Assembly (NCBI GenBank): GCA_034336665.1
Contig: CM067592.1
Coordinates: 50,299,783-50,363,782 of the forward strand
Origin: Luscinia megarhynchos
Lineage: Eukaryota; Chordata; Aves; Passeriformes; Turdidae
DNA length: 64,000 nucleotides
Reading direction: 5' to 3'
Shown here: piece by piece, positions 37,695-50,111 of the stretch
Layout of the letters: each line of letters begins with the position of its first letter
How positions within the stretch are numbered: the stretch's first letter is position 1
Position numbers and translations under genes: made by a program
The notes under the pieces: model-generated
The model's database searches: none
What the model saw: only the letters and a program-made list of their open reading frames with translations
Told to the model about the DNA's origin: nothing

Positions 37695-38168
37695 AATTGT
37701 TTGGTTTGGCATGGACCTTTAAAGGACATCCAGTCCAACACTCCTGCAATGAGTAAAGGCACCTTCCACTAGACTAGGTTGCTCAGAGCTCCTCTGACCT
37801 GAATGTCTCCATGGATGGGGAGCACCCACCACCTCTCTGGGCAATGTGTGTCAGCATTCTCATGGTAAAAGCTTGTTCTTTGCATCTAATGCAAACTGAC
37901 TCTCCTACTAAAAATTGTTACCCCTTGCCATATCACTACAGACTCTGCCCCATCTTTCTCATAAACACTGTTTAAGCACAGGGAGGCTGCATTATGGTCT
38001 TCCTGGAGACTTCTCCAGGCTGCACAGCCCCATCTCTCTCAACATTTCCTCATAAGAGAGGTGCTCTATCCCTCCAAATTTCTTCGTGTCCCTTTCTTAG
38101 ACCCACTCCAACTGCTCCACATCATTCCAGTGTTGAAGATCCTGTGGCTGGGGGCAGAGCTCCAGGGA
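37695..38168 (-). mobile_element. CR1 LINE fragment, 3' end, antisense
   Basis: The plus strand starts TTTGGCATGGACCTTTAAAGG, ACATCCAGTCCAACACTCCTG, the reverse of a CR1 3' end. It continues with TCTCCATGGATGGGGAGCACCCACC, CATCTTTCTCATAAACACTG and TCTCTCAACATTTCCTCATAAG, all standard in antisense CR1, and ends near CTGGGGGCAGAGCTCCAGGG. Degenerate, no coding capacity. Confidence 0.9.
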
Positions 38169-38196
38169 AGTCAGACAGTAATAAACAGTTTCTTGT

Positions 38197-38369
38197 CCAG
38201 TCCGCCTTTGTGTTGCTCTGAAACTCTCAACATCCCAAGCTATGTAAAGATACAGTCTTCCTGGGAGAAGGAATACATCCTTATTTCCAGTCCGCCTTTG
38301 TGTTGCTCTGAAACTCTCAACATCCCAAGCTATGTAAGGATACAGTCTTCCTGGGAGAAGGAATACATC
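38197..38369 (+). repeat. Recent 83-bp tandem duplication, period 90
   Basis: Copy 1 at 38197-38279 and copy 2 at 38287-38369 agree over about 83 bp with one difference (TATGTAAAGA versus TATGTAAGGA). The short linker between them (TTATT-type) differs from the sequence before copy 1. It lies directly beyond the 5' limit of a CR1 copy. The repeat is open through both copies, so it makes a duplicated peptide (SSPPLCCSETLNIPSYV) in a frame at 38061-38414, which is probably incidental. Confidence 0.95.
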
Positions 38370-38530
38370 TTTCTTTTACCCTGTTATTTTCTCCAAGCTG
38401 AAACTTCAATCTAAAAAACTCCCCTCTTTGTCTATATTTTCAGACACACTTGCAACTTTCAGTGGAAACTGGCTAACGAAAAATAAATCGTTGTCAAACA
38501 CATTTTTATCAGACTTGGGAGGTTGCCATG

Positions 38531-38559
38531 CATACATCTTGTACTGTACAAGATGTATG
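38531..38559. repeat. 29-bp perfect palindrome, 14-bp arms
   Basis: CATACATCTTGTAC, T, GTACAAGATGTATG. Arms are perfect, with a single central base. It can form a cruciform or hairpin, or be a site for a dimeric protein. Confidence 0.95.
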
Positions 38560-41500
38560 GTTTTCCTCTTTTTTTATGAAAATGAGGAGAAAAGAGAAGA
38601 AGATCAAATAATGAATAATGTATTTTAAAAAAAGGCTTTATGTGCAACTCAATTTCAGATGAAGTTTTTAACTAGTTCTTAGACTAGCTAATTAGTTTCT
38701 GCTTGCATTACCCTGGAATTCTGTGTAGGTACTGGGGTGGGTCAACTTTGCTGATAGGAATTTAATACTGGTTTTGGCTGAAGACACTGAGAATTCCTTT
38801 GGGGTTAGTGATCTGTGAACTGTTTGAAAGGAAAGGTCTGGAAATTTGTAGGTAACCAGTCAAAGCTTTCAGTGGATATTGACAAGTCTAAAGGAAGATG
38901 GATAACACGAGGAAAGACAGTGAGATTAAAGTCAGAGAATACCAAAACAGAATAACAAAAGCAAGTTTATAACTACATGTGTATTGTCCACCCTGCATGG
39001 CAATACAGATTCCCTTTACAGATACCCTCTTTCATCCTGCAGTTCTTGTCCTTGTCTGTGTCTATCCAGTCTAGCTGGAATTTCCCCCACTGTTTTTCCA
39101 ATACTGCAGAATGAGGGAGTTGGTTGAATCCTACTTTCCTGATGTTGAACACTGTTCCTTGCTTTAATCAGAGTACAACCTTCTCTCCTCTAGTAGATAT
39201 GGAATATGGTTATATTAAAATCTTTCCTCCAAAGTTAACTTTTCTCATTTTTTCTCTTTCTGGGGCCAGCAGCGTGGGACAGCAAGCAGCCAAGAGGGAA
39301 GGGAGCTTGGCTGCTGGGTGGCCCCCAACTCCACGTTCCATCCATCCTCCCAATGGAAAACAACATTCCTGTTAGTTAGCCCTAACAGTCCTTCTGGTCT
39401 AAACTTTTGCAGTAATCTCCATTGCTGTTTCTAAAACTTCCTTTTAATTATAAGCATTAATCCAACTGATATTGCTTCTAAGACAACATAAAGATTCTAC
39501 ATAAATGTAAAGTTTTTCAACATCTTGCAAAACTTTTTTAATCCAGGGAGGGAGAGTTCCTTCTCCTTTAATGTTTGCCTTCCTCACGTGGCTAGCACTT
39601 TAACCCAAAGGCTTTTTGTAGAAAAGCAGTAGGGGAGCACAGACATTTGTGGTCTTGAAACAGGAGTTCTTGGGCTGGGCAGTGACTGGGAAGGTACACC
39701 AGCCCTCTGACTCCTTCAGTACAGTTACAAGGAAATTAAATCTAAACTCTCCGAAAAACACTGCGTGTATGTTCTCTTTCTGTGATAAACGTGTAACAGA
39801 CTCAACTATTTGAATTACTACTTTGGTTGTAGACACACTCTATTTCCTGATTGTCATAGCTGTCAGTAGATCTATTGAATTCACTAGGAGCCATAGAAAT
39901 AGACTAGGAGTCATTTTACTTAACAAAACACATTTGCAAGTGACATGTTTTATATATATATCTGTAAAATGATAAAAAATTTGGATGTCTAGCGCATAAA
40001 ACCCATAAGGTCTAGCTCTTATCACACTGGCAGCAATAGGAATTGGGTTAACTGTTGCACTGCAGAATTTGCCTCTCTTCTAAATTCTTCATGTGAATTT
40101 GTTGGCCAGAGTTATCCTGGAGATCAGTGGAGGTCTAGTTTCTTGGCTGAAAGCTTATTGTGAGCCTTGAGAAGAGGTAAAAAAACAGGCTGACTTATAT
40201 AGAAGGGAATTCCAGGGGAAAGATTCAGCTGCACTCATGGTCATTTATGTAAGGAAACACTTACATAGACTCCATAAAGCAATCTTTCTGAGAGCAGTGT
40301 CTCTGGTCCTGTAAGGAGAACTCTGTGCTGACACACAGACACTTTGATATGTAGGTCAGGTCACACAAGATATTTCTTACATTATATGTGGATTGCCAGC
40401 CTAGAAAAGTTTTAAGTATTTAATTCATCTAAAAATATTAGCAAAAAGGAAGCAGGAGGACTGACTTTGCTACACTGGCAATCAAAGCACATTCCCAGAT
40501 GCCCCAGGCTTGTATGGCCCAGCTTTGAAGTTCAGGTTCCTTCCTCCTAAGGTTACCTAACTCAGGTAGATTAGCAAAATTTTTTCGCAGCTTCCAGCTG
40601 TGCTTCCCAAACCTACACTCCCAGTTTAAGCCTCACACAGATGAACAGATATCTTTAAAAATGCTCTGTGAATTAGCTAGACGGAATAAAAATTCATTTA
40701 AATTTTATTGTTTTAACTTGATCAGTGTTGCAGAAATACCTCAGAAACTTAAAGCAGTGTTAAACAAAGAAATCTGTAGAACTTCTTTCACTCTCATGGC
40801 AGAAAACTGAGCTGTGATTAAGATCTTGCTGCAACACTGGAAATGGTGTGATGTTTTCAGCCCTAGACCACTACTAAAATTAAGACAAAACTAATGTGCG
40901 TTCTGCCCAACATTAATGACTGATATTTGAAATAAAATTAGAGAGTGTAAAGTAAGAATGGGCTGACACCTTCCACACAAAACTTTTAAGTCAAAGAAAA
41001 GCAAGACAAAGAAGGAATCTTTACCAGAAACGGCTTGATGCACTCAAAAAACTACTAGAAAGATATGTTCTTTGACAAGTATCTTTTCAGTAGCTTTTAA
41101 GCAAAGTGCCCAGTCAAAGTGTGTTTTTCCATTATTTGAGCCCAGGAGCTGAAGCAAGTTAGGTACTATGGGTTTCCAAAAGAAACTGCAGCAAATACAT
41201 TATGCTAAATCCTGCTTAAGTGTAGTGATACATACACATCTTTGATCTTTCACATATTGCAGGATCAAAGTATTCACTGTTTTGGGTATAAACTTGTGCT
41301 AAAATCAACTGATTATATCTCTGGCTAAAGAAAATAACCAGGTACAAATTACTTTGAACTGATGTCACTTCAGGTAGTCTCTGCACTTTTGAGTTAATTA
41401 GCACGTCTCTGAACTTAATTTCTTCTCTGTTGCATGGTCTGGAATAAATAGCAGTTACTAATAATCTATTTAAAACTCATTTTTGTGCTACACTGTAACA

Positions 41501-44271
41501 GACAGAGAGAGGGAGAGACATGAATAGAAATGCATTTGTGTATTTGCTCTCCTAGCTTTTCTTAATATATACATTACAAAGGAAATCACATCTAGCACCC
41601 TGGTAACCGGTTTTTCTTAATAGGCAATGTTTCATCCTAAATCAAGCACCCACGGTAGCATGAATTAATTAATATTAATGAAAGCACAAGAAAATTTTGC
41701 AATGGGTCATTCTTGTTATCAGTGCTTATTTGATCATATAAAAACAGTTTGAAGTTTTAGAGGGAGGGAGGAGGAATTACTTTCTTGTTTTTAACGGGCA
41801 ATTCTCATGAAAAAAAATCAGCCCAGAGCTATACAGAATAAAGCTCTGGATAAACCGTTTGAAGGTAGGGTACTTGTTAGACTCCTGGACCTAGTGAAAA
41901 TTTTGATCATCACTAATCAATGAAAAGAAATGTTATACTTCACGGGTTTGTTTTCATAAATCAAAGTAGGAGAATATTAGAAAAAATAGTAGAGAAGCTT
42001 TATTGACTCCTCAGCAGGTTTTCCCCTTCTGTCTAAATGACACTGGCCCCAAGCCCCTATACCCTCACCCCACTTTCCACGTGATTCAGGAGTGATTCAG
42101 TTCACACTTGCTTCCTGCTGAGCAACACCAGAGACTCTTTCCACTACTGGGCTTGTCTTCTGCAGCACACAGGTGCTGAACGAAGTTTTTTGAGCACTGA
42201 CCCTCTTCTGCTTGTTGCAGTCCTTGTCAGCACTGTTAGCTTCATTTTGGCTTGCCCTTGTGTGGGCACACAGACCTTCCTGACCATGCATGAGAAGCCT
42301 TCAGCTCAGTGTACAGTCCCAACAGCCCTCTTTGTACCTGGTTTGATTTAGGTTGTATAGAAATGTGCTTGTTAGTGTACCTGCGACATGCACACGGTTT
42401 TTAAGTATTACAGGCCTCTCCGCATAATCTCTGAGATCTTTGTGAACATGTAAACATAAGAATGCTCATTCAGTCACGGATGGGATGGATGCAGGAAACA
42501 CAGGATAACAGCCAGAGAGGCTGGTAGTACACAGACTCTGCTTCTTAGGAAATTGTCTCCAGGAATCCTTTTCTCTTACTCTACTACTTTATATTACGCT
42601 CCAAAGCAAAAAAAGGGGAAAAATGCTTTAAGTGAGAGGAAATTCCTGAAAGAAATACACAAGTGTCACCCACAGAAAGATACAGGTCATTATAAATTCA
42701 AAGGCTCTAATACCTGAAATTATTTTGGCTTAGAAAAATGCACATGAGCTACTGATGGCAATTTACATTTGAGGCTAACTGTGACTTGATACAGCAAGAA
42801 TGTTGTTCTTCAAGAAAAGAGCAAGAAATAACCTAGAAACTTAACAGGGTTTCTTTCAAACCTTTACAATGAATAAACTTTCTTTTTTTCAATGAAGTGT
42901 GTAAATTTTGCTAGAGATTAATTAGAATTAATCTTTTTCTTTCAATTCCCCCTAAAAGGCACATAGGATTTGCATGTTAAATCAACCTGGCATTCCATAA
43001 CTGATGAATGCTACCTGGATATAGACTTTTCTTCTTGGACTTTGTCTGTAGTATTTCCCATTTAGCAAATTTCATTTCTAATTTCACTTGTCCTAATGAG
43101 TCCTTCAGAGCAGCATTCAATGAATGGAATAAGACCTACCCTGATGAAGGAGCTGAAGTATGTAACTCTGGGATGCTTGTGGTTCAGCATACTCTTGGAC
43201 TGAAGGTATATTCACTGATCAGGCACATAAGACGAGACTCATCTATCACTGCTCAGTATATGAGAAGAATAATGTGTTGAAGACTATTGCATTCAAAAAA
43301 GACTTTCAGTGCCTTTATTTACTGCTTGAACCTTACACTGCTACATTCTCCTCTTGTATAAAAGATTAAATAGTGTCTCAAGTTTTTCTACAAAAAATAA
43401 GTCATCGCAAAGATAGCTTATTCCCTTTTGTCTTGCTTGTCTATCTGTGGTTTCTTAAGGTATGCAAAGGTTAACCAAAGTGCCTATTTGAAAAAAAAGC
43501 TACTTCAACTCTTTCAGCTTTGTCAACAGTCAGAGGAGAGCAAGTAAGTTCTCAGTGAAAGGAAAAAAATAATGCAATATTTCAGCCTAGAGCTGTCTAA
43601 AAAAGCTCTTAAATATATTATTAATGTACCTCATTCATCTACAACTGTTTGTACTCTGCTGACACATTTCTGTAACACTAAATAAATTACTAGTGCATTT
43701 GGCATCTGTAGGTTTTCTTCCTATGATTTCTCCAACACACCCCCTCAAAAGACAGTTTTTTCCAAGATTCCCTGCCCAAACATTCATTGCATTTCTTTGC
43801 CTGTTCAATGTCATAAAATAAAATAAAAAATTTTAAAAAATTAAAAAAATATATAAAGGGAGATATTTAGATGGAATTAAGCAAACTGGATTATTTAACA
43901 AACAGATGTTGCACAGAAGTGCATAATTTATTCTACATGTGTGGAAAGAAGCTTAAAGGCTATGGAGCTGTTAAGTCAAACTACTTTTCTTCCTTATATC
44001 TTTAAAGTTACCAAGCTACTGTCATCCAACTGAGTAACAAAGTGGGAATAACATATATTCTCCTTTGAAGACACAAGATGTCAATTATAAGCATCTTCCT
44101 ACTGGCTTGTGTTTTAGTTAAACTGGTTGACTAGAAAGTGATATAGTTGAACTTGATCTGCTGCTGAAAGTGCACAACATAGTAAAAGGTTCAATAAATC
44201 AAAAGTGAGAGCGTGAGTGTGCATGCCTGTGAGGAAGAGATATGAAGGCAAAATGTTTAATGGTTTTAAAA
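38560..44271. other. Unique AT-rich DNA, no gene seen
   Basis: No repeat family recognised. Contains TATATATATA at about 39952-39961 and an A/T-only stretch at 43818-43857. A GC-richer piece at 39260-39370 and a moderate-GC piece at 42000-42350 lack recognisable content. The 90-codon frame at 43008-43280 has no known domain. Confidence 0.5.
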
Positions 44272-44692
44272 TAATGGAATTATTTAGGTTGGAAAAGATC
44301 CATTATCACTGAGTCTAACCATTAAGCTAGCACAGCCAAGTGTAACACTAAATCACATCTCTTTGCATGATATCTATACGTGTTTTTAAATGTCTCCAGA
44401 GATGGTCACCCAACCACTCCCACAGGCAGTCTGTGCCAATACCTGGTTAACCTTTCAGTGAAGAAATTTTGTTTAATAGTCAATCCAAACCTCCCTATCA
44501 CATCTACAGGCCTTTTAGTCTCATCCTCTGCCTTCTCTTGAGAGAAGAGAATACCTCCACCTGGCTACCTGCTTCCACATATTTATAGAGATTGAAAGGC
44601 CCCCCGTTAGTCTTCTCTGTTCCCTCAGTCATGTCTCACATTATCTGTTTTTCAAACCCTTCTCTAGCTGTATTGCACTTCTTTGGACACGA
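44272..44692 (-). mobile_element. CR1 LINE fragment, 3' end, antisense
   Basis: The plus strand begins AATGGAATTATTTAGGTTGGAAAAGATCC (reverse of a CR1 3' end), then TCCAGAGATGGTCACCCAACC, CAGGCAGTCTGTGCCAATACC, TTTTAGTCTCATCC, CTCCACCTGG and TTGCACTTCTTTGGACAC. The CR1 match stops near 44692. About 20 bases later a retroviral-LTR-like end begins. Confidence 0.88.
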
Positions 44693-44714
44693 TTAATAAA
44701 AATATGCAACCAGG

Positions 44715-45080
44715 TGTCATGGTTTAATGTAGTTTAGTTTTTAAGAAAAAGACCCATGAATCATTAATTAAGCCAAAGAGAAGCAACAGGAAAGTTTTGG
44801 AAAACTCAGTATTCTAGACCTGGGGAGAAACTGGAAGAGCTACAAGTAACATACTGTGGAAACTGTGGCACAATAAGCATTACAGAGTCACAGGATTTTA
44901 TTAGTGGCTTAACTCTTGAGTGCTTTTAAACAGTGAGACACGTTTTTTACATTATTTGTCAAAAAGGAACAGGCTCTCTGAACTCCTGTAAACATGAGAT
45001 GGGGATGTGCTGAATGTCTGTGGGCAGGGGAGAGTAAAACAATGGGCAGCAATGTTGTAGTATGAAATACACTAAAAGGA
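44715..45080 (-). mobile_element. Possible LTR remnant, antisense (uncertain)
   Basis: TGTCATGGTTTAA at 44715-44727 is identical over 13 bases to the U5 end (read in reverse) of the LTR at 60281. About 165 bases further, TTTATT at 44897-44902 is an AATAAA on the minus strand, in the position of an LTR poly-A signal. The other end was not found, and no target duplication or viral gene was seen, so the right edge is arbitrary. Confidence 0.3.
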
Positions 45081-45494
45081 AAATTAGGATTCATTAAGTA
45101 GCCAACAACATGAATAAATAATGTACCACACAGAGAAATTTGAAATATTCAACGGCTTTTTTCTTCATTGATAACAAGCTGGGTAATTATGATCAGATTT
45201 TTTGGTATTATTTGATGATAACACTCTGCAGCAGGAACCTGAGGCAGAAAAGAGGGAAAATAGTAAAAAGAGTATTAAATTAGGGAGTTACTTGACCATA
45301 TAATGCCATCAGATGAAGTTGAATTAGTTCCTTAAGTATTAATGATTATATTCAAGAACTCAAGAAAATAAGTGCAAAGAATTTAAGAGAAAGAAAACAC
45401 ATGTTAAAGGCTACAGACTACCTTAAACTCATTAAATGAACATCCACTGGAATAAATACTATATGCATAGACCAGATGGGAGGTGTGGACTGGA

Positions 45495-46535
45495 TGAATG
45501 GACAGTGAGATTGAGAACTGGCTGAACAGCAGATCCCAGAGGGTCACAATCAGTGGCACAGGCTCTAGCTGGAGGCCTGTCTGTGGTGGTTCATCCCAAG
45601 GTCCAATACTGGGCCCAGGCACGTTTAATTTACCCATCAGTGGCTTGGATGGAGGGGCAGAGGCCTCCTCAGCAATTTCACTGCCAACACACAGCTGGGA
45701 GGAGTGGCTGATACCCCAGAGGAATGTGCTGCCCTTCAGAAGGACCTCAGCAGGCTGGAGAGAAGGGCAGAGAGGAACCTTCTGAAATTGAGCAAAGGCA
45801 AATGCAGGGTCCTGCACGAGGGGAGGAACAACCCCAGGCACCAGCACAGGCTGGGGTGACCTGCTGGAAAGCAGCTCTGTGGAGAAGGAGCTGGGGGTCC
45901 TGGGGGACAGCAAGCTCCCCATGGGCCAGCAGTGTGCCCTGGTGGCCAAGAAGGCCAGTGATATCCTGGGCTGCATTGAGGAGCAGTGCCAGCAGCTCAA
46001 GGGAGGGATCCTGCCCCTCTGCTCAGCCCTGGTGAGGCATCACCTGGAATGCTGTGTCCAGTTCTGGGCTCCTCAGTGCAGGAGAGACAAGGAGCTCTGG
46101 AACAGGTCCAGTGAAGTGCAACAAAGAGGATTAAGGGAGCAGCTCTCCTGTGGGGAAAGGCTGAGTTGGGCCTGTTCAGTCTCGTTAAGAGACTACTGCT
46201 GTGGGACCTCACCAATCTCTGTAAGTATCTGAAGGGAATGTTTCAAGAAGCCTGGGCTCCTTTTCGTGGTGCCAAGCAATTGGACAAGAGGCAACGGGGA
46301 GATTCACAGGAAGTTCCAACAAAACTTCCCTCGCAAGTGCTGCACACTGGAGCAGGTTGCCCAGAGAGGGTATGGAGTTCCTGTTATTGGAGATATTCCA
46401 GAACTCTCTAGAGTCAGTTCTGTGTAATTCTGTGTAAAACTCAATCGGGGATGGCCCTGTTTGAGCAAGGAAATTGGACCAGATGTCCCACTGTTCCTTC
46501 CAACGTGACTCATTCTGTGGTTCTTGAGAGTGTGG
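45495..46535 (+). pseudogene. CR1 LINE, RT C-terminal half of ORF2 plus 3' UTR, sense
   Basis: About 1 kb of the youngest-looking CR1 in the window. It starts in the palm (IENWLNSRSQRVTISG) and reads GGAEASSAI in the displayed frame. The frame with the RT active-site block gives NFTANTQLGGVADT: the usual Phe-Ala-Asp-Asp is Phe-Thr-Ala-Asn at 45677-45688. Downstream I read ELGVLGDSKLPMGQQCALVAKK, ILGCIEEQCQQ, LVRHHLECCVQFWAPQC at 45880-46090. The 3' UTR (GAGCAGGTTGCCCAGAGAGG) ends ACTGTTCCTTCCAACGTGACTCATTCTGTGGTTCTTG. Frameshifts break ORF2. The antisense frame over 45404-46000 (198 codons) is a shadow. Confidence 0.93.
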
Positions 46536-47212
46536 TAACTGGCCAAATTAATCTGAGAGGAAAGGCCAGTGAATTAGAGTTTGTACTATCATGATCTACC
46601 AGTCGATGCTTTCATAAATGAGATGGAGACATAAGTAAAAAATGGACAGAAAGAAGAAACATCAAAAATGTTTGCATTATCTTAAGTGTACGTCAAACTG
46701 AAATTTAGCTAGCAATCAGTTACTGTTGCAAGGAAGTATATGGTATAGTGCAGTTGAACTCCACATAAATGACAAGTTCAAACGTGCTTTCTCTAATAAG
46801 AATTATCAAAACATCATTACTCTTAGACTCCAAAGACTCACAATTTCTTACAGTGATCAGAGTATTTTTGGACAAAGGAATTACTAGAAATATAGACTAA
46901 TCTGATGTAATCTAAAACTAGACTAGAATAGATTAGATTAGATAGTTCAGAAATAAATAATTTAAACCAAACTTTCCACACACCCATTCTTTATTACTTT
47001 TAGCTGTGCTGATTCTAGCTGCAGGGCTACATGTCTGTTACAGCATCCTGGACCAAGGAAAGTTTACCTTCATATATTTACTGAGGCCTGATTTGTTACT
47101 TCTTACTCCTTTCAACAGTCATGTCAAGGTATGAAGAGGCCAAACCAGCTCTATGCAAAAAAAAAAAAAAAATTCCTCACATTGTCCCCTGTTACGAAAA
47201 ACACAAGGTCTC

Positions 47213-47863
47213 CTACAATGGAGTCATTAGACTTAGTTTCTGGTTATCCCTGGAAAGCCAGACTTTTGGAAATATGTCCATATGAAAAGTGAACAAGAAG
47301 TCATGGGCATTGCTTGTGGGACTTGGAAAAGACTGAGGGACAACTGAAAGCAAAAAGAGGAAGATAAGGACAGGCTTCCCTGTGCGATTTGAACAGTCAG
47401 CTGCTCTGAAGAGTGTTTTTGCTATGCACTCTGACACCTGAGCCAACTGACCTTGTGTTGAAGGCAGCAGCTTTGTGCCACTCACATGGAACTGTATGTG
47501 CTCTTTCACCTGCAGCACATGGGGTGGAATGTGGGGAATGAGCGAGGACAGGGCAAAGGGAGTGGTGGGAACTGTACAGCCTGGGAGGATTCTGAAAACA
47601 AATAACACACCTGCCCCCATGGCTTTTCTCTGTGTCTGTGTAAAAGTCTGTGGGAAGTAAAGGTCATCCAGAAATGCAACAGCAAGGCAGACTGAACTGA
47701 TAGGGAGATAAGAGGAGCAGAGTATGTATGCAGGACAAAGGTGTGGAACAGCCAATGTCCATTCCATGTGACCCCAGCAGCAAGGAACATTATTACTCAA
47801 ACTGCAGGAAAGTAGTTGCTGGGTAAATCTGTGTTGCATGGCAGCCCTCAGTCCAAAATTCAT
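47213..47863 (-). other. Longest open frame, 216 codons, unrecognised
   Basis: An ATG-started minus-strand frame with no domain, signal peptide or repeat that I recognise; rich in Leu, Ser, Phe and Cys as expected from translated non-coding avian DNA. Overlapping frames exist on the same strand (94 codons at 47506-47790) and the other strand. There is no upstream promoter or splice evidence. Chance plus moderate GC is the simplest explanation; part of a lncRNA or an undescribed repeat is possible. Confidence 0.15.
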
Positions 47864-50070
47864 CCAGCTTCCTTAAAGTGGGGGTCACAAGCAAGCTGGA
47901 TCAATTCTGGAGTACATCAGGGATGACTCGAGTGCCTCAGGACAAACACAGCTTACACCCGGGGAGGGAGGCATGTCCCCTTGACACTGTCCCAGGGCAG
48001 CTGGTCCTCCTGGCCACTGTGATGCTCCTGTGAGGCAGTACAGCTCCCTACATCCCATGAAGTGTCTGAATAGATGCCCAGCGTGTACCCTTGCACAGGT
48101 GGGCATGTTACTACCATGAGATGTGCTGGCAGACACCAATATCAGCAGAGATAGCTCTGCTCTCTCTCTGGACATCCATACTGCATGGAGGGAGGTGAGG
48201 GGGTCATGAAAAGCCCAGGGAACTGTTGGTCTGAGCTGCTTCCCCATGTCATATCTGTAAAGACATTGATTGGTGGTAAGCAAAGCCTGCCTTGAGGATG
48301 CCTGGGCAGGAATATAGGGATGCTCTTACAGGGCAGTAGAGGCCTTAAGCAACAAAGTGAGATGGAAACTCTTACTCCCACTTCCATATTATGCAGTCAT
48401 AATTTACAGTTTGTCTCTTTACATGCACTCACACAAGTCCAAAGCATTAAATTATTCATTGGCATAACAAGGAAAAAAAAAGCAAAGCTTGTTAATGATC
48501 ACATTTTTTCTCTTACAGCCATCCAAGAGTGCTCTAATACGGATATCACACCTTTTCTTCCTGAACTGTCACTTCATCAACTTACCTTCTCTTCTTTTTT
48601 TGCCAGACTTAATCACAATCTCCCATGTGTTGCAACTAAAATCCAAATATTTCCAGTGCCTCGTGTTTTTTCCAGCTTCAGCAAGTGAAACAAGAAAGAG
48701 ATAAACCTTTTCTTCAATGCCGACTTAAGACATTTTTTCTACTTGCTTCTTAATACAGTAATAAATGAAAGAAAGTAACAGGTTTGGCAGCAGCCAAAAC
48801 TATGAAAATTACCCAAAACTTTTTGCTCAGACATGACCCTCATAATTAAATTCCTACTCAATATTACTTTCACCTCTCCATATAAAAAGCAAGATTTCCA
48901 AAACGTAGAAAACCACTGAATGAAAGAAGATCTGTGAGACTGTTGATATGCTATAAAATAAGAATATAGTGTGTTAGCAGGTCTCAGAGAGCTGGTTCCT
49001 TGAAGCCGTTACCACGTATTTCTGTTTTGTGGAAGAATGAGTTTTAGGGAGTTCTGAGAAGCTATTTAAATGAAAATAAATTATAATGGGTGAAATTGTA
49101 GAGTCGTTTTATGCTTTGATCTTGACAAGTATAATCCAATTATCTTCAATGGTATTTTCATTAAGTACTTTCAGATTTGGCCTTGATAACAATAGCAATG
49201 AGAAATAAGAGGAAATAAATAATCTTCTTACTTTTGCATACCCCTAGTCACTGATCAGATTACTTGTGTCTATCTGTTCTCTGCTTCAAGAGAGTGATGC
49301 TCTGGCTCATAATATAGAAAAATTTTAATTATATTCACTTCATTCAGTAATAGCACTCAAATAAAAAAAGATAGCTAAAATCATCACAGTATAAAATGAG
49401 AACTCTAATTTTAATTAAGGACCAATCCTTGACAAGCAGGAAAGACACTAGCCAATGACATTTGAGTTTCAATTGCGTCTCTAGGAGGAAGCCTGAAGTC
49501 TCTAACTTATTGTGGGAATTAAAATCCCAGTTTTTCTTTTATATTTTATTAGTGCTTTCTGCGCATAACATCTATGGTCCAAATTTTGACACTTCAAAGA
49601 CAGTGTTAGAAATGGGGAAATCTGAGAAGAAAGTTCACCTGTCTGATATTCAGTCCTAGGTGCAGAGTCTCCTGACACATTTTGTTCACAACTTTCCCAT
49701 TTCTCTTGGTTGTTACATGTGGAATGGAACAACTAAGGTTTTTTGCAGGGGTGCATTGATTTTGCTCATTTTTTCCAAGGTCCAGTGGTTTGCTCTCTAC
49801 CCTTCTCCATCTAGGGAATAAAACCTCATTCAGCCTGGAAGGATCATGGCTGCCTCCTAGGAAAGTGGTTGAAATACTTCCCCAATGCAGATGAGGTGAG
49901 AAAAAGAGTTATGTAAGAAAGAGTTAATTAATTTTGTTACAAATTAGAATATAGATGGTTGGATATATTGACGGCTTTTTACCTGATATCACAATGGCTA
50001 TTGGAGGCTAGAACCAAGATTTTAAAACATCCCTGGGCCACCAATATGAAGACAAATGCAAAGGATATGA

Positions 50071-50111
50071 TTGAAATAAAAGAACCTTGAATCTTGAAAT
50101 AAAAGAACCTT
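50071..50111 (+). repeat. 18-bp direct repeat, period 23
   Basis: TTGAAATAAAAGAACCTT at 50071-50088 and again at 50094-50111, separated by GAATC. Perfect copies, indicating a recent slippage or duplication. Confidence 0.92.

Noticed and set aside
45404..46000. 198-codon minus-strand frame
   Set aside because: Antisense to the CR1 ORF2 fragment; the conserved RT text is on the plus strand.
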